Shown here: piece after piece, positions 25,126 through 33,682 of the stretch
How positions within the stretch are numbered: position 1 is the first letter of the stretch
How the letters are laid out: each line of letters opens with the position of its first letter
Assembly: GCF_006715785.1 (NCBI RefSeq)
Contig: NZ_VFNX01000001.1
Span: 4,444,001 to 4,508,000, forward strand
Direction of reading: 5' to 3'
Source: Streptomyces puniciscabiei
GTDB taxonomy: Bacteria; Actinomycetota; Actinomycetes; Streptomycetales; Streptomycetaceae
Length of the DNA: 64,000 nucleotides
Position numbers and translations under genes: made by a program
Notes under the pieces: model-generated
The model's input: the letters and a program-made list of their open reading frames with translations, nothing else
Databases searched by the model: none
What the model was told of the DNA's origin: nothing

Positions 25126-26376
25126 TCAGGCGCCGGTCTGCGGCAGCACCTTGATCGTCACCGGCCGCGGCTTGGGCACCGCAGGCTTGGGGATCCTGAC
25201 GTCGCGCACGGCGACCGCGGCGTCCTTGCCGTCGGTGACTGCCACGTGCTGGTCGCTCGCCAGCTGGTAGCCGTCGACCGCCTCGACCTCGTGGACCGTG
25301 TACTCACCCGCCGGCAACTCGGCGGTCTGCCAGATGCCGTCGGCGTTGGTCGTGCCGGTCGCGACCGTCTTGCCGTCCTTGTCGCGCACGGCGAACTTCA
25401 CGCCGCCCAGCGGCTTGCCGGTGTCGCCGGCGGTCTTGACGACCTTGATCCGGCCGCCTTCCTCGGTGGTCTTCATGGTCAGCTGTGCCGTGGCGCTGGT
25501 GGTGCCGCCGGCGAGCACCATGCGCTGCGCCTCCTTGTTGTGGGGGAGCACGGCGCGCAGCGTGGTGCCGGGCAGGCCCGTGGCCTCCGTGGTGAGCGTG
25601 ACGCTGTGGCCCTTTGCGGCTCTGACGTGTGCGTAGGCGATGCCGTCGGCGTTGGTCGACTCGGTGTCTTCCGCCACCTGCTTCCCGTCGAGAGCGGCCT
25701 TCAGGTTGAGCCGGATGCCCGGCACAGCGTTTCCGGCGGCCGAGGTGACGGTGATCTTGATGTTGGTCGTCACACCGGGTCGCAGCGCGGCCAGCGGCTG
25801 GAGGTGAACCGTGTACGGGCCGGCGAACCGGGCGGCCTCGGACAGGTACGCGGTGGCCAGCTTCTTCGCCTGCGGGGCGACCTGCGGGTACGACAGCCGC
25901 TGCACGGCCCGCGTCCCGTCGGGCAGGGCGTAGGCGGACCCCGCGTTGAGGAGGCTGTAGACGTCGGCGTCCACGGCGGCGCCCTGCGCGTCCGAGCCGG
26001 CCTGACCGTACTTCGACAAGATGTACGCGGCCTGAGAGACCTGTGCGGCGCTCGCGGCCCTGCCGGTGGCCTGCGACGTCCAGGAGGTGTAGTCGCGGGC
26101 GGCGCCGTAACCGCCGGCGGCGCCCGGTCCGGCAAGGCCCGGGTCGGCGCAGTAGGCGATCGCGCCCGGTACGGCGGATACATAGTCGCCGATGTGGGAG
26201 GCGCCGGAGTGTCCGGCGGAGTCCGGGATCAGGAAACCCCGACCCCACTGATCAGCCGCCGACGCGCTCGGCGCCAGCAGCGCACCCGCGCCCACCGCCA
26301 CCGCTGACGCAGCCACCAGCGAACGCCGAAACCGACGCGCGGCGTGCGAAGGGGCAGGTGATGATGCCAAACTCAT
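25126..26376 (-). CDS. Thioester/SpaA surface protein ending at LPQTGA
   Basis: 416 residues. The signal peptide ends SASAADQ. Next comes a thioester (TQxA-type) domain with IAYCADPG and TSWTSQATG, then collagen-adhesin-like beta domains. The last is a SpaA unit (GGRIKVVKTAGDTGKPLGGV, with AGEYTVHEVEA). The chain stops at KVLPQTGA, with no hydrophobic helix or basic tail after the sorting motif. Either the signal is truncated or anchoring is unconventional. The sortase follows directly. Its likely role is as an adhesin or fibre component. Confidence 0.8.
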   Translation of the reverse strand: MSLASSPAPSHAARRFRRSLVAASAVAVGAGALLAPSASAADQWGRGFLIPDSAGHSGASHIGDYVSAVPGAIAYCADPGLAGPGAAGGYGAARDYTSWTSQATGRAASAAQVSQAAYILSKYGQAGSDAQGAAVDADVYSLLNAGSAYALPDGTRAVQRLSYPQVAPQAKKLATAYLSEAARFAGPYTVHLQPLAALRPGVTTNIKITVTSAAGNAVPGIRLNLKAALDGKQVAEDTESTNADGIAYAHVRAAKGHSVTLTTEATGLPGTTLRAVLPHNKEAQRMVLAGGTTSATAQLTMKTTEEGGRIKVVKTAGDTGKPLGGVKFAVRDKDGKTVATGTTNADGIWQTAELPAGEYTVHEVEAVDGYQLASDQHVAVTDGKDAAVAVRDVRIPKPAVPKPRPVTIKVLPQTGA

Positions 26377-26579
26377 GCATGTCTCCGAAGGGGGATGATG
26401 CCGGGCCCGCCAGCGGGTTTCTCAGGCCAGCAGCTGGCTGGGCCCGGTGCCGCTTCCCGCCCAAGGGCAGGGAAGTTCTGTACATGGGCGAAGAAAAAGA
26501 CCAGGCAGAAGGGGTTTCCCCCGGCCAATCTCGCCATCGTCAGGCTATCTGTCCCTGCGCACACGCACAAGTTGCTAAA

Positions 26580-26589
26580 GTGGGCCCAC
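26580..26589. promoter_or_regulatory. GTGGGCCCAC palindrome upstream of XRE gene
   Basis: A 10-bp perfect palindrome in the intergenic region between the divergent surface-protein and XRE genes, close to the XRE start. A plausible autoregulatory site, by position only. Confidence 0.3.
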
Positions 26590-26618
26590 CAAACCTTGCA
26601 TGCATTGGAGCGCTTCAC

Positions 26619-27488
26619 ATGTCCCAGCGTCTGGTCGACGGACGCCGCATCAAGGTGGCGCGCATCAAGGCGGGACTTCTGCAGAGCCAGGTGGGCAAGG
26701 CCCTGGGTGTCTCCGACTCCGCCGAGGCGAACTGGGAGAACGGCAAGAAGCGTCCTGACGCCGAGCTTTTGCCGGCTCTCGCCGAGGTCCTCGGAAAGCC
26801 CCTGGACGTCCTCTTCCCCCGAGAGGGTCTGCCTGACCTCGCGGACCTGCGGGCCGATGCCGGGATCTACCAGAAGGACACCGGCCAGATCATCGGCACC
26901 AAGAGCCACGCGCCCGTCAGCCGCGCGGAGCGTGGAATCCGCCGGCTGGACCCCAAGTACGTCCCACCCCTAGCGGCGGCGTACGGGGTCAGCGTCGACT
27001 CGCTGCTCGCCGCGCAGGAGCGGTCCTTCGGGCGGGACGTGCCGGAGCCGGGCCAGGTACCCACGTCGCTCGCCGGCAAGATCGCGTTTTTGATGGAACA
27101 CCTGTACCCGGGTGCTCAGGTCGCGCCGACCGCGGACGAGATCGCCCGGGGGATCAATGAGTGGGCAGGTGCCGCGGTCGTCTCGGAAGAGGAAGTGAAG
27201 GCGATTCTCTCCGGCGCCCAGCCCACGGCCAAGCCGATCGTCTATCACGGGCTGGCCGACTTCTTCGGCGTCGAGCCGCTGTTCTTCGAGCCCCAGCACG
27301 AGGTGGCCCGGCACATCTACGAGGGGCTGCGACTGCTGGCCCTTGCCCGGGAGGGCAAGGTCACCCGGGCTGTGGTACACGGCGCGGGCGAAGGGGGGCT
27401 TCCCGCAGACGTGCTGGCCTTTGTCAACGAGGTCGTCGTCGAACTCCAGGACCGAGGACTGCCCGCCGCCGGCGACGAAGGGCAGTGA
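26619..27488 (+). CDS. XRE-family regulator with two HTH domains
   Basis: 289 residues from ATG 26619, eight bases after GGAG. The first HTH is RIKVARIKAGLLQSQVGKAL with VSDSAEANWENGKKRP. A second XRE-like unit (KSHAPVSRAERGIRRLDPKY, PPLAAAYGVSVDSLL) follows. The C-terminal half, KIAFLMEHLYP with IARGINEW and ADFFGVEPLFF, is a further HTH-like module seen in streptomycete regulators. A palindrome GTGGGCCCAC lies 30 bp upstream (26580-26589). It is divergent from the surface-protein gene. Confidence 0.8.
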   Translation: MSQRLVDGRRIKVARIKAGLLQSQVGKALGVSDSAEANWENGKKRPDAELLPALAEVLGKPLDVLFPREGLPDLADLRADAGIYQKDTGQIIGTKSHAPVSRAERGIRRLDPKYVPPLAAAYGVSVDSLLAAQERSFGRDVPEPGQVPTSLAGKIAFLMEHLYPGAQVAPTADEIARGINEWAGAAVVSEEEVKAILSGAQPTAKPIVYHGLADFFGVEPLFFEPQHEVARHIYEGLRLLALAREGKVTRAVVHGAGEGGLPADVLAFVNEVVVELQDRGLPAAGDEGQ

Positions 27489-27530
27489 CCTCGGCCCCGC
27501 CTGGTGCGATGGCCGCACGTCCCTAGGTGT

Positions 27531-28715
27531 TCAAGGGCGGCTGGGCTGGTACTGCCGGCCGTCGGCGAACACGGTGTTGACCGCGCGCAGCGCCTCCAGG
27601 TCCGCCAATGGGTCACCATCGACGACGAGCAGGTCCGCGCTGTACCCCGGGGCGATCTTGCCCGTCACGTCACCGAGGCCCAAAGCGTGCGCTGCCTCCA
27701 CGGTGGCCATCTCGATGATCCGGTTGTTCGGCAGCCCGAGGTGCCGGTGGAAGCCGAGACTTGAGACCAGCCCGTCGAACCCGGCACGGCCCACTCCGGC
27801 GTCCGTACCGGCGATCAGCCGCACCCCCGATTCCGCGACCCGCCGGGCCATGGCGACCAGGGCCTCCGCACGCTCGGGGCCGAAGATTTTGGGCAGCATG
27901 GGCCACTGGGGGCTGACGGTGGGACAGACGAAGATGCCCTTGTCGACGATCTGGGCCAGCACCTCCTCGCGCACCTCGAACCCGTCGCGGGTCATCCACG
28001 TGCAGTGCTCGATGGTGTCCACGCCAGCGGTCACGGCGGCTGCGATGCCGTCGGCCCCGTGGCCATGCGCGGCAACGGGAAGCCCGGCGCGGTGAGCTTC
28101 CTGGACGACGATCGCGAGTTCTTCCGGGGTGAACTGGGACGCCCAGCTGGCCGGCCCGCCCTTGGTCAGGCCGCCGCCGGTCGCCATGACCTTGATGACC
28201 TTCGCGCCGGCTGCGATGTTGCGCTGGATGAGGTCGCGGATCTCCCGCTCCCCGTCGACTTCGCCGCCGAGGAACCAGCAGTGCCCGCCCTTGGTGGTCA
28301 CGGGACGCCCCGCGCAGATCAGGCGCGGCCCCACGGCGGAACCGTGCGAGATGGCGCCGGCCAACTGCAGCGCGAGGCCGCCTCGGTCGCCCAGATCGCG
28401 TGCGGTGGTCACACCGGTGCTCAGCAGCTGCTCGGCCCGACGCTTCATCTCGCGCAGGAGAGCTTCGTCGTCCTGACCTTGCAGCGTGGCCACCGGGTCG
28501 GTCCCGCCGTCAAAGCACAGGTGGACATGGGCGTCGATCAGCCCGGGCAGCACCGTGGAGTGCGGGAAGGACAGCCGCGCCTCCCCAGGCGGCGCCTGGG
28601 GTTCGACATCCGCGCGCCGGCCTGCGGCGATGATCGTGCCACCCCGGAAGAGGACGGCGCCGTCTTCAACACACCCCGCGCTGTCGGTGAGGACTCGTCC
28701 AGCGGTGATCAGCAC
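27531..28715 (-). CDS. Amidohydrolase, imidazolonepropionase-like
   Basis: 394 residues in the TIM-barrel amidohydrolase superfamily. Metal ligands are DAHVHL (about residue 62), Lys in KVIKVMATGGG, His in VAAHGHG and TIEHCTW, and Asp in IAGTDAG. The N- and C-terminal beta parts are intact, and GYSADLLVVDGDPL is the typical end. It hydrolyses an amide or peptide-like bond; prolidase-like members are its nearest type. The GTG start overlaps the stop of the membrane protein by seven bases, so the three genes form an operon. Confidence 0.88.
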   Translation of the reverse strand: MLITAGRVLTDSAGCVEDGAVLFRGGTIIAAGRRADVEPQAPPGEARLSFPHSTVLPGLIDAHVHLCFDGGTDPVATLQGQDDEALLREMKRRAEQLLSTGVTTARDLGDRGGLALQLAGAISHGSAVGPRLICAGRPVTTKGGHCWFLGGEVDGEREIRDLIQRNIAAGAKVIKVMATGGGLTKGGPASWASQFTPEELAIVVQEAHRAGLPVAAHGHGADGIAAAVTAGVDTIEHCTWMTRDGFEVREEVLAQIVDKGIFVCPTVSPQWPMLPKIFGPERAEALVAMARRVAESGVRLIAGTDAGVGRAGFDGLVSSLGFHRHLGLPNNRIIEMATVEAAHALGLGDVTGKIAPGYSADLLVVDGDPLADLEALRAVNTVFADGRQYQPSRP

Positions 28716-29851
28716 GATGCTTCCCTTTCGCTCCTGGCTTCGCTGCGCAACGCCTGCGACAGCGCGACCAACTGCTGTACATCGGTGGCCCGATCGCCGT
28801 TCTCCGGCACCGCGAGCGGGACAGCCCGGTCCGAGACCGGTGCGCCGTTCGCGAGGGCTGCAACGGTGGCCCGCAGATGCTGGGCCAGGACCTCGGGGCG
28901 GGCCAAGTCCACGACGGCGCCCTCGTGCCCGCCCTGGAGGCGCGTACTGATGTGCACCAGGCCGTCACGGCATTCCACCACGCGGCGGTGGTAGCGGCGA
29001 TGAACGCCGCCGGCTCGCCAGCGGTCACGCCGCGTGCCGCCCGACAGTTTCAGGACGCTGTGGGGATACGCCTGCCGCAGCAGCCGCCACAGCGGCTCTA
29101 GCTGGCGGTAGATGCGGCGGTGCTCACGCCATACCCGCAAGGCCGTGAGCCGCGTTCGCACGCCCGCATAGGTGAAGCCGAAGGTAAGCAGCACGAGCGA
29201 AGCCATCAGCGCCAGCGCCACACCGACGGTCAGGGCCTTGGGTATGGCACCGCCCCGCCAGCGGATGATCACGAAGACCGCGTTCGCCGCGCACACGACG
29301 GCCATTCCGAGCAGCCCCGCAGCCGCTACCCACATGCCCGTGGACACCGGACGCTGGTACTCGCGCGCACGCTGCCGGGTCCAGTAGGAGGCTGCGGTCA
29401 GGGCGTAGAGCAAGTACAGGCCGGCCGTGAGGTAGAACGCGGCGACCTGGGGAACGGTCATGTCCGCCGTCCCTACGCTGCTGGTCAGAGCGGACCGGGG
29501 GGCGGTCAGGGCCGCGGCGCTGATCACGCCGACGACCACAGCCAGGGCCATGCCTTCGATCCGTGCTCGACGCCTGCCCGTGCGTTCGTCCGACACTGCG
29601 TACAGGTGGACACACATCACGAAGTACGCCGCCGCGAGAAGCAGCACGTTCTGCACCAGCTTGCCCCACCCCGGGTCCGCGACCGTCTCGAAGCCGGGCC
29701 CGACCGGCGCGGCGACGAGATAGGAACCAAAAGCACAGGCCAAGCACAAGCACGCGCTGCGCTGCGAAGGGTTGCGCGGGTCCTTCAGCAGCTGGAACAC
29801 CCTCCAGGCGACGGCGGTGGCCAGGGCGGCGAAGACCAAGAGGACAGCCAT
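28709..29851 (-). CDS. Multi-pass membrane protein, MAB_1171c-like
   Basis: 380 residues with about seven membrane segments in the first 240, then a cytoplasmic arginine-rich tail (IYRQLEPLWRLLRQAYP, then VHRRYHRRVVECRDGL). This layout matches the MAB_1171c family of putative transporters found beside ImmA/IrrE and XRE genes in actinobacteria. Its start codon shares a base with the upstream stop (TGATG). The role is unknown; an input or export function for a peptidase-controlled system is plausible. Confidence 0.72.
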   Translation of the reverse strand: MAVLLVFAALATAVAWRVFQLLKDPRNPSQRSACLCLACAFGSYLVAAPVGPGFETVADPGWGKLVQNVLLLAAAYFVMCVHLYAVSDERTGRRRARIEGMALAVVVGVISAAALTAPRSALTSSVGTADMTVPQVAAFYLTAGLYLLYALTAASYWTRQRAREYQRPVSTGMWVAAAGLLGMAVVCAANAVFVIIRWRGGAIPKALTVGVALALMASLVLLTFGFTYAGVRTRLTALRVWREHRRIYRQLEPLWRLLRQAYPHSVLKLSGGTRRDRWRAGGVHRRYHRRVVECRDGLVHISTRLQGGHEGAVVDLARPEVLAQHLRATVAALANGAPVSDRAVPLAVPENGDRATDVQQLVALSQALRSEARSEREASC

Positions 29852-30507
29852 CACAGCCACCCCACCGGGGCACCGAAGGTGTCGTGGAGGCGGCGCACCG
29901 ACGCGTCCGTGGAAGTGCAGGATGTGACACGGTCCAGTGCCCAGGCCCAGCCCAAAATGACCGTCGCCACGAGCTCTGCCTCCTGCTCGCGTGCGTCGTC
30001 GTAGTTGCAGCGCCCCAGCGCTCGGCGTATGGCGCTGCGAGCAAGTCCGGCGACCACCGCATGCCACTCCTCCACGCGGTCCTCGCCCCGGTGGTCCGCG
30101 AGAATATGGCCGATCTCGTGCAGGATGATGTGTTCCTGGTGAAGCTTGGTCGTTTCCTGCTGGTAGATGATGAGGTCAGCCGCCGGGGTCTCAAGCCATA
30201 GACCCGATGGCCCAGGCTTCGGCAGGGGGTACGCCCGAAGCTCGATGGGGCGCCCGCGCTTCTCGCCGAGCGCCTTGCACAGGGCCTCCACGCTCAAGGG
30301 AGGCTGAACATCAAGATCACGCAGTACCTGCCGGATGCGACGCTCCAGATCGCTGTCGGCCGGACGCTTACGCCAGGCACGTCCCCGGCGTCGCACCGCA
30401 GCCACGGACCGTCCTGCGCCGGCACCCGTGCCTTCGCCGCAGTCGTCGGCCTCCGTCGCCTCCCGGACAAGGCCGTTCCAGGCGCCCGGAGCCCCGTTCC
30501 ACCACAT
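29851..30507 (-). CDS. ImmA/IrrE-type metallopeptidase
   Basis: 218 residues. HEIGHILADH holds the HExxH zinc motif, and EQEAELVATVIL supplies the downstream Glu. The upstream LSVEALCKALGEKRGRPIEL is the usual start of the domain. Such peptidases cleave XRE repressors to switch on genes; the XRE genes at 26619 and 31176 are possible targets, but neither is in the same operon. Internal starts near residue 47 are possible, since the first 50 residues are low complexity. Confidence 0.8.
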   Translation of the reverse strand: MWWNGAPGAWNGLVREATEADDCGEGTGAGAGRSVAAVRRRGRAWRKRPADSDLERRIRQVLRDLDVQPPLSVEALCKALGEKRGRPIELRAYPLPKPGPSGLWLETPAADLIIYQQETTKLHQEHIILHEIGHILADHRGEDRVEEWHAVVAGLARSAIRRALGRCNYDDAREQEAELVATVILGWAWALDRVTSCTSTDASVRRLHDTFGAPVGWL

Positions 30508-30572
30508 ATCTGTTCCTCACGCTCATGGCCTCCCCCCACAGCCGATCTTGAGATGCACTGGGGCGGGAGGCA

Positions 30573-30641
30573 TCAGTGCCCGATGGCTGCGCCCCCGTCG
30601 ACAGGCGGCAGAAGAGTCCCGGTGATGTCAGGGATGGTCTT
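30573..30641 (-). pseudogene. C-terminal scrap of a short-chain dehydrogenase
   Basis: A minus-strand frame reads TIPDITGTLLPPVDGGAAIGH then stop, like the universal end of SDR enzymes (VTGTLLPVDGG), with one extra Pro. Nothing upstream continues the enzyme. A remnant of a deleted gene is the simplest reading. Confidence 0.35.
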
Positions 30642-31175
30642 CACTCGACCCCGTGTGCTCCTGCCGCAACCGTTTGCCGAACCAGCCGGTAAGAGGATTT
30701 AAGCCAGGCGCCAAGAGAGCGTCAACGACGACTGTATGCCCGATTTTGCGCAGATATTTCACCGGGGGGATGGGCGTCCGTCGGCGTGCCGGTGAGTCCC
30801 TAAGTGCCTTGCTCGGTAAGCGGAATGAAGGAGTCCGGTGATTCGAGGAGAGGAGTCGCAACTCTGGTCTAGACCGGCCGGAGCGAGGGAGGGATGAATA
30901 CCGGCAAAAATTTGCCGGTCCTGCGATCCACGTCGGGAGACGCGGTGGAGAAGTCCGTTTCGTGAGCGATATCCCCCATCCTCGCAGTGAAATGTTCAAG
31001 TCTGAACCGTGACATTCCGGGCGGTATGTGGCCCGTACCACAAGTGCACAAGATCGCCAAATCTTGCGTATTGTCTTGCGGGTGGCGCAGGGGGGCCAGC
31101 GGTCGGGCTGACCCCTCTTTTTTTCATGCCCGAAAACGGGTGTCTCCCCGGAGCAGGGACAGGACAGGAGGCTTG
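30642..31175. promoter_or_regulatory. Intergenic region with two palindromes
   Basis: About 530 bases without a convincing gene. CCGGCAAA-AA-TTTGCCGG (30901-30918) is a perfect 8-bp inverted repeat with two central bases, and GGTCTAGACC (30867-30876) is another palindrome. It is AT-richer than its surroundings and precedes the XRE gene at 31176, so it probably holds its promoter. Confidence 0.45.
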
Positions 31176-32717
31176 ATGGTCGCGCAGCGGCGGGCCGGCA
31201 GCGGCAAGAGCTCTGCCGGGAACAGGGCTGCTCCCGAACGGCCTACCGGAGTCGCCGGTCAGTACATGGGGTTCGGCGCGCTGCTCAGGCAGTGGCGCGA
31301 ACGCGCCGGCCTGACGCAGCGCCCCGTATGGCGGGCCCTGGGCATCTGCGAGCGCAAATACCGCAATATCGAAAAGGGAGCGACGCCGCGGTTCTCCCAG
31401 GCCCAGTGCGATGCTCTGGTGGAGCTGCTGAATCTGGACGCTGAGGAGCGCCACGCCCTGCTGCTCCACAATGTGGGCACCTACCTGCGGTCTGTCCCGG
31501 ACGAGGGGCGTCCTGATGTGAACCCGGCGCTGAGGTTGCTCATCGACCGGCAGATGCCCAGCCCCACCTATCTGTCCGACCGCTACTGGAACATCCTCGC
31601 GTACAACGCGGCCATGGCCGAGCTGTGGCCGTGGGTGATGGAGCCCAAGGCCAACCTGATCCGCTGGGCCCTCACGACCGCCGAGGGGCGCGCCACGTAC
31701 CACGACTGGCACAAGCACGCCACGGTGTTCATCCGCATGCTCCGGTTTGCACTCACCACCCACGGCGAGGACCCAGAGCTTCTGCAACTGATCGAGGACG
31801 TCAAAAAGAACCCCGAGATCCGGCAGATCTGGGACTCGGACGACGACCTGGTCGAGCACCGCGACGGCCACGTCTTCCTCGCCAGCGTGCCGACCCTTGG
31901 CTGGAAGACGATCGAAATCGTCAGCCACGTGGCCTACCCCGCGATCATGCCCGACTGCCGCTTCGTAGTCATGACCTGGGTCGAGGCGGAACCAGACAGC
32001 CAGCGAGACGCCCTGGGCGGCATCCGTAACGGCTGGCTGGACGAAACCCACAACACGCCGCGCGAGATCGACCGAGCCCAGGAGCGGATCGCGGAAGCAG
32101 AACGCCTCCGCGCTGAAGACGTCCACACCGCTCGAATCGTGGTGGAAAGCGCGGACAAGGCCGCGGCCACTGCCGGCAAGGGAGGCATCCTCCTGCCCGC
32201 CCTCAGCCGCCTCGTGGCACCCGACTGCCAGCTGACCCTCTCGCCGTCCAAGCGCACCGTGACCTGGGCAGTCGAAGAGGCCCCCGGACAGTGGGGCGTC
32301 AGCGAAGTGTCGCCCGCCACCGTGATCGCCCGCATCCCGCGAGGATCCCTGCCGGCCCAGGCTCGAGCCGAGCTGAAGCAATTGACCCGCCTCGCACTAC
32401 CAGCTCCCCCCGACGCCGCCGCCTCCCGCATCGAGCAGCTCCTCGGCGCACTCGACGAAGAACAGCGACTGCTCCGCGAAATCCATAAAGACCTGTCTGG
32501 GCACGACCACATGCGCCCCGACTGCCAAGATGTGGCCAGCCTGGTCACCGAGCTGCGACCGGGCCCGGCGCTGCGCACTGCCAGGCCAAGGCGAAGCGGA
32601 CGACGCGGCAGCGCCCTTCCCGCTGCTGCGGCCCCTGCGGACCTTCCCCCCCACCGCCTCGTAGAAAGCCCGATTTGTGCACAGCTACATCTACCCTTGC
32701 CCGCTGCGCTGGGCTGA
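31176..32717 (+). CDS. XRE regulator with MmyB-like ligand domain
   Basis: 513 residues from ATG 31176, five bases after AGGAG. An HTH (FGALLRQWRERAGLTQRPVW, YRNIEKGATPRFS) is followed by the MmyB-like domain, with LIDRQMPSPTYLSDRYWNIL and YNAAMAELWPW, typical of actinobacterial regulators that bind a lipid-like ligand. The 250-residue C-terminal extension is unusual for the family. It contains helical EIDRAQERIAEAERLR and a Pro/Arg end that overlaps the next gene by 41 bases. Confidence 0.78.
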   Translation: MVAQRRAGSGKSSAGNRAAPERPTGVAGQYMGFGALLRQWRERAGLTQRPVWRALGICERKYRNIEKGATPRFSQAQCDALVELLNLDAEERHALLLHNVGTYLRSVPDEGRPDVNPALRLLIDRQMPSPTYLSDRYWNILAYNAAMAELWPWVMEPKANLIRWALTTAEGRATYHDWHKHATVFIRMLRFALTTHGEDPELLQLIEDVKKNPEIRQIWDSDDDLVEHRDGHVFLASVPTLGWKTIEIVSHVAYPAIMPDCRFVVMTWVEAEPDSQRDALGGIRNGWLDETHNTPREIDRAQERIAEAERLRAEDVHTARIVVESADKAAATAGKGGILLPALSRLVAPDCQLTLSPSKRTVTWAVEEAPGQWGVSEVSPATVIARIPRGSLPAQARAELKQLTRLALPAPPDAAASRIEQLLGALDEEQRLLREIHKDLSGHDHMRPDCQDVASLVTELRPGPALRTARPRRSGRRGSALPAAAAPADLPPHRLVESPICAQLHLPLPAALG

Positions 32718-33084
32718 CGCAGACGCCAATGGGCACGTCAACAACGCCCTGTTCCTCCGGTTCATGGAGGAGGCGCGGACGCGCATGTTCCGGGAGGTGC
32801 TGGCCGACGATGAGGCCGGCCGCCGCCAGAACGCCTTCGTCGTGAGCCGCGCCAGCGTCGAGTACCGAGCCCCGCTGCATTACCGCGAAGACCCGGTCGA
32901 CGTGCACGTCCGGGTTACCCACAGCCGGGCGGTCTCCTTCGAGTTGGCGTACGAGATCCGCGATGCCGACCAGCTGTATGCCGAGGGCACGACCGCCATC
33001 GCCGCCTTCAACCTCGACACCGGTCGCCCTCGCCGTCTCACCGAAGCCGAGCAGGCGTTCATCGCTCGCTACAACGACTCCTGA
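32677..33084 (+). CDS. Acyl-CoA thioesterase, 4HBT hotdog fold
   Basis: 135 residues from GTG 32677. RWADADANGHVNNALFLRFMEEAR is the 4-hydroxybenzoyl-CoA thioesterase signature with its catalytic Asp, and YRAPLHYREDPVDVHV follows. It hydrolyses acyl-CoA or acyl-carrier thioesters. The size is normal. The start lies within the previous gene's 3' end, so they may be translationally coupled. Confidence 0.88.
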   Translation: MHSYIYPCPLRWADADANGHVNNALFLRFMEEARTRMFREVLADDEAGRRQNAFVVSRASVEYRAPLHYREDPVDVHVRVTHSRAVSFELAYEIRDADQLYAEGTTAIAAFNLDTGRPRRLTEAEQAFIARYNDS

Positions 33085-33194
33085 GGCCGGGGCCTCGCTC
33101 CCGGCCACGACGTCGTGGTTGAACGCGACCCGGTGGCTACCCCAGTGCCTGCGGACGTCCGCCTCGTTGTCGCAGAAGGCAGGCTAGTCCTTCG

Positions 33195-33512
33195 GTGAGG
33201 CCGTACAGGGGGCCAGCGGTCGGCCGGGCCGCTGCGAGAGCCGACGCGGCGCCGCGGACCCGCCGCCCGGAACCGGAGGAGCTTCGGGCGGAGGTGTCCC
33301 GGCTGAAGAAGGCGGAGCGTGAGCTTCGCAGCGAGCACGCCGCCGAGATCCGCGAACTCAAGGGCACTGTGGCCACCTACGCCGACCAGATCCAGGTCCT
33401 GGCCTTGCGCAACGCCGAGCTGGAGACCCAGAACGCCCGTCTCCTCGAACGGCTGCGGCAGTCCGGGGACAACGTCGCGGTCTTGCCGTCCCCGAGCCCT
33501 CCTTCGCCCTGA
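33195..33512 (+). CDS. Coiled-coil protein, likely truncated
   Basis: 105 residues. From residue 27 to 90 it is one long coiled coil (ELRAEVSRLKKAERELRSE, then LRNAELETQNARLLERLRQS). It resembles the C-terminal half of DUF6262/TnpC-type proteins encoded beside site-specific transposases, which normally have an N-terminal HTH that is missing here. No transposase is adjacent. Probably a remnant. Confidence 0.4.
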   Translation: MRPYRGPAVGRAAARADAAPRTRRPEPEELRAEVSRLKKAERELRSEHAAEIRELKGTVATYADQIQVLALRNAELETQNARLLERLRQSGDNVAVLPSPSPPSP

Positions 33513-33682
33513 CCGGGCGTGTCACCTGCCAGTTCGCGCGGCCTTTAGCAGTGTGACTAATGTGTCGCGCGCCAGGCATATGCGTCCTGCCAGGGGGAAC
33601 ACGATCCTCCCCCGAACGGGGTGCATGGACTTTGTCCTGGCAGAGCACGGTCCGGGCGAGTGGGTATGCGAGCTATCTGGTG

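Noticed and set aside
30894..30965. Tiny plus-strand ORF reading MNTGKNLPVLRSTSGDAVEK
   Set aside because: The ribosome site is only one base from the ATG, and the ORF sits over a palindrome; no evidence of coding.
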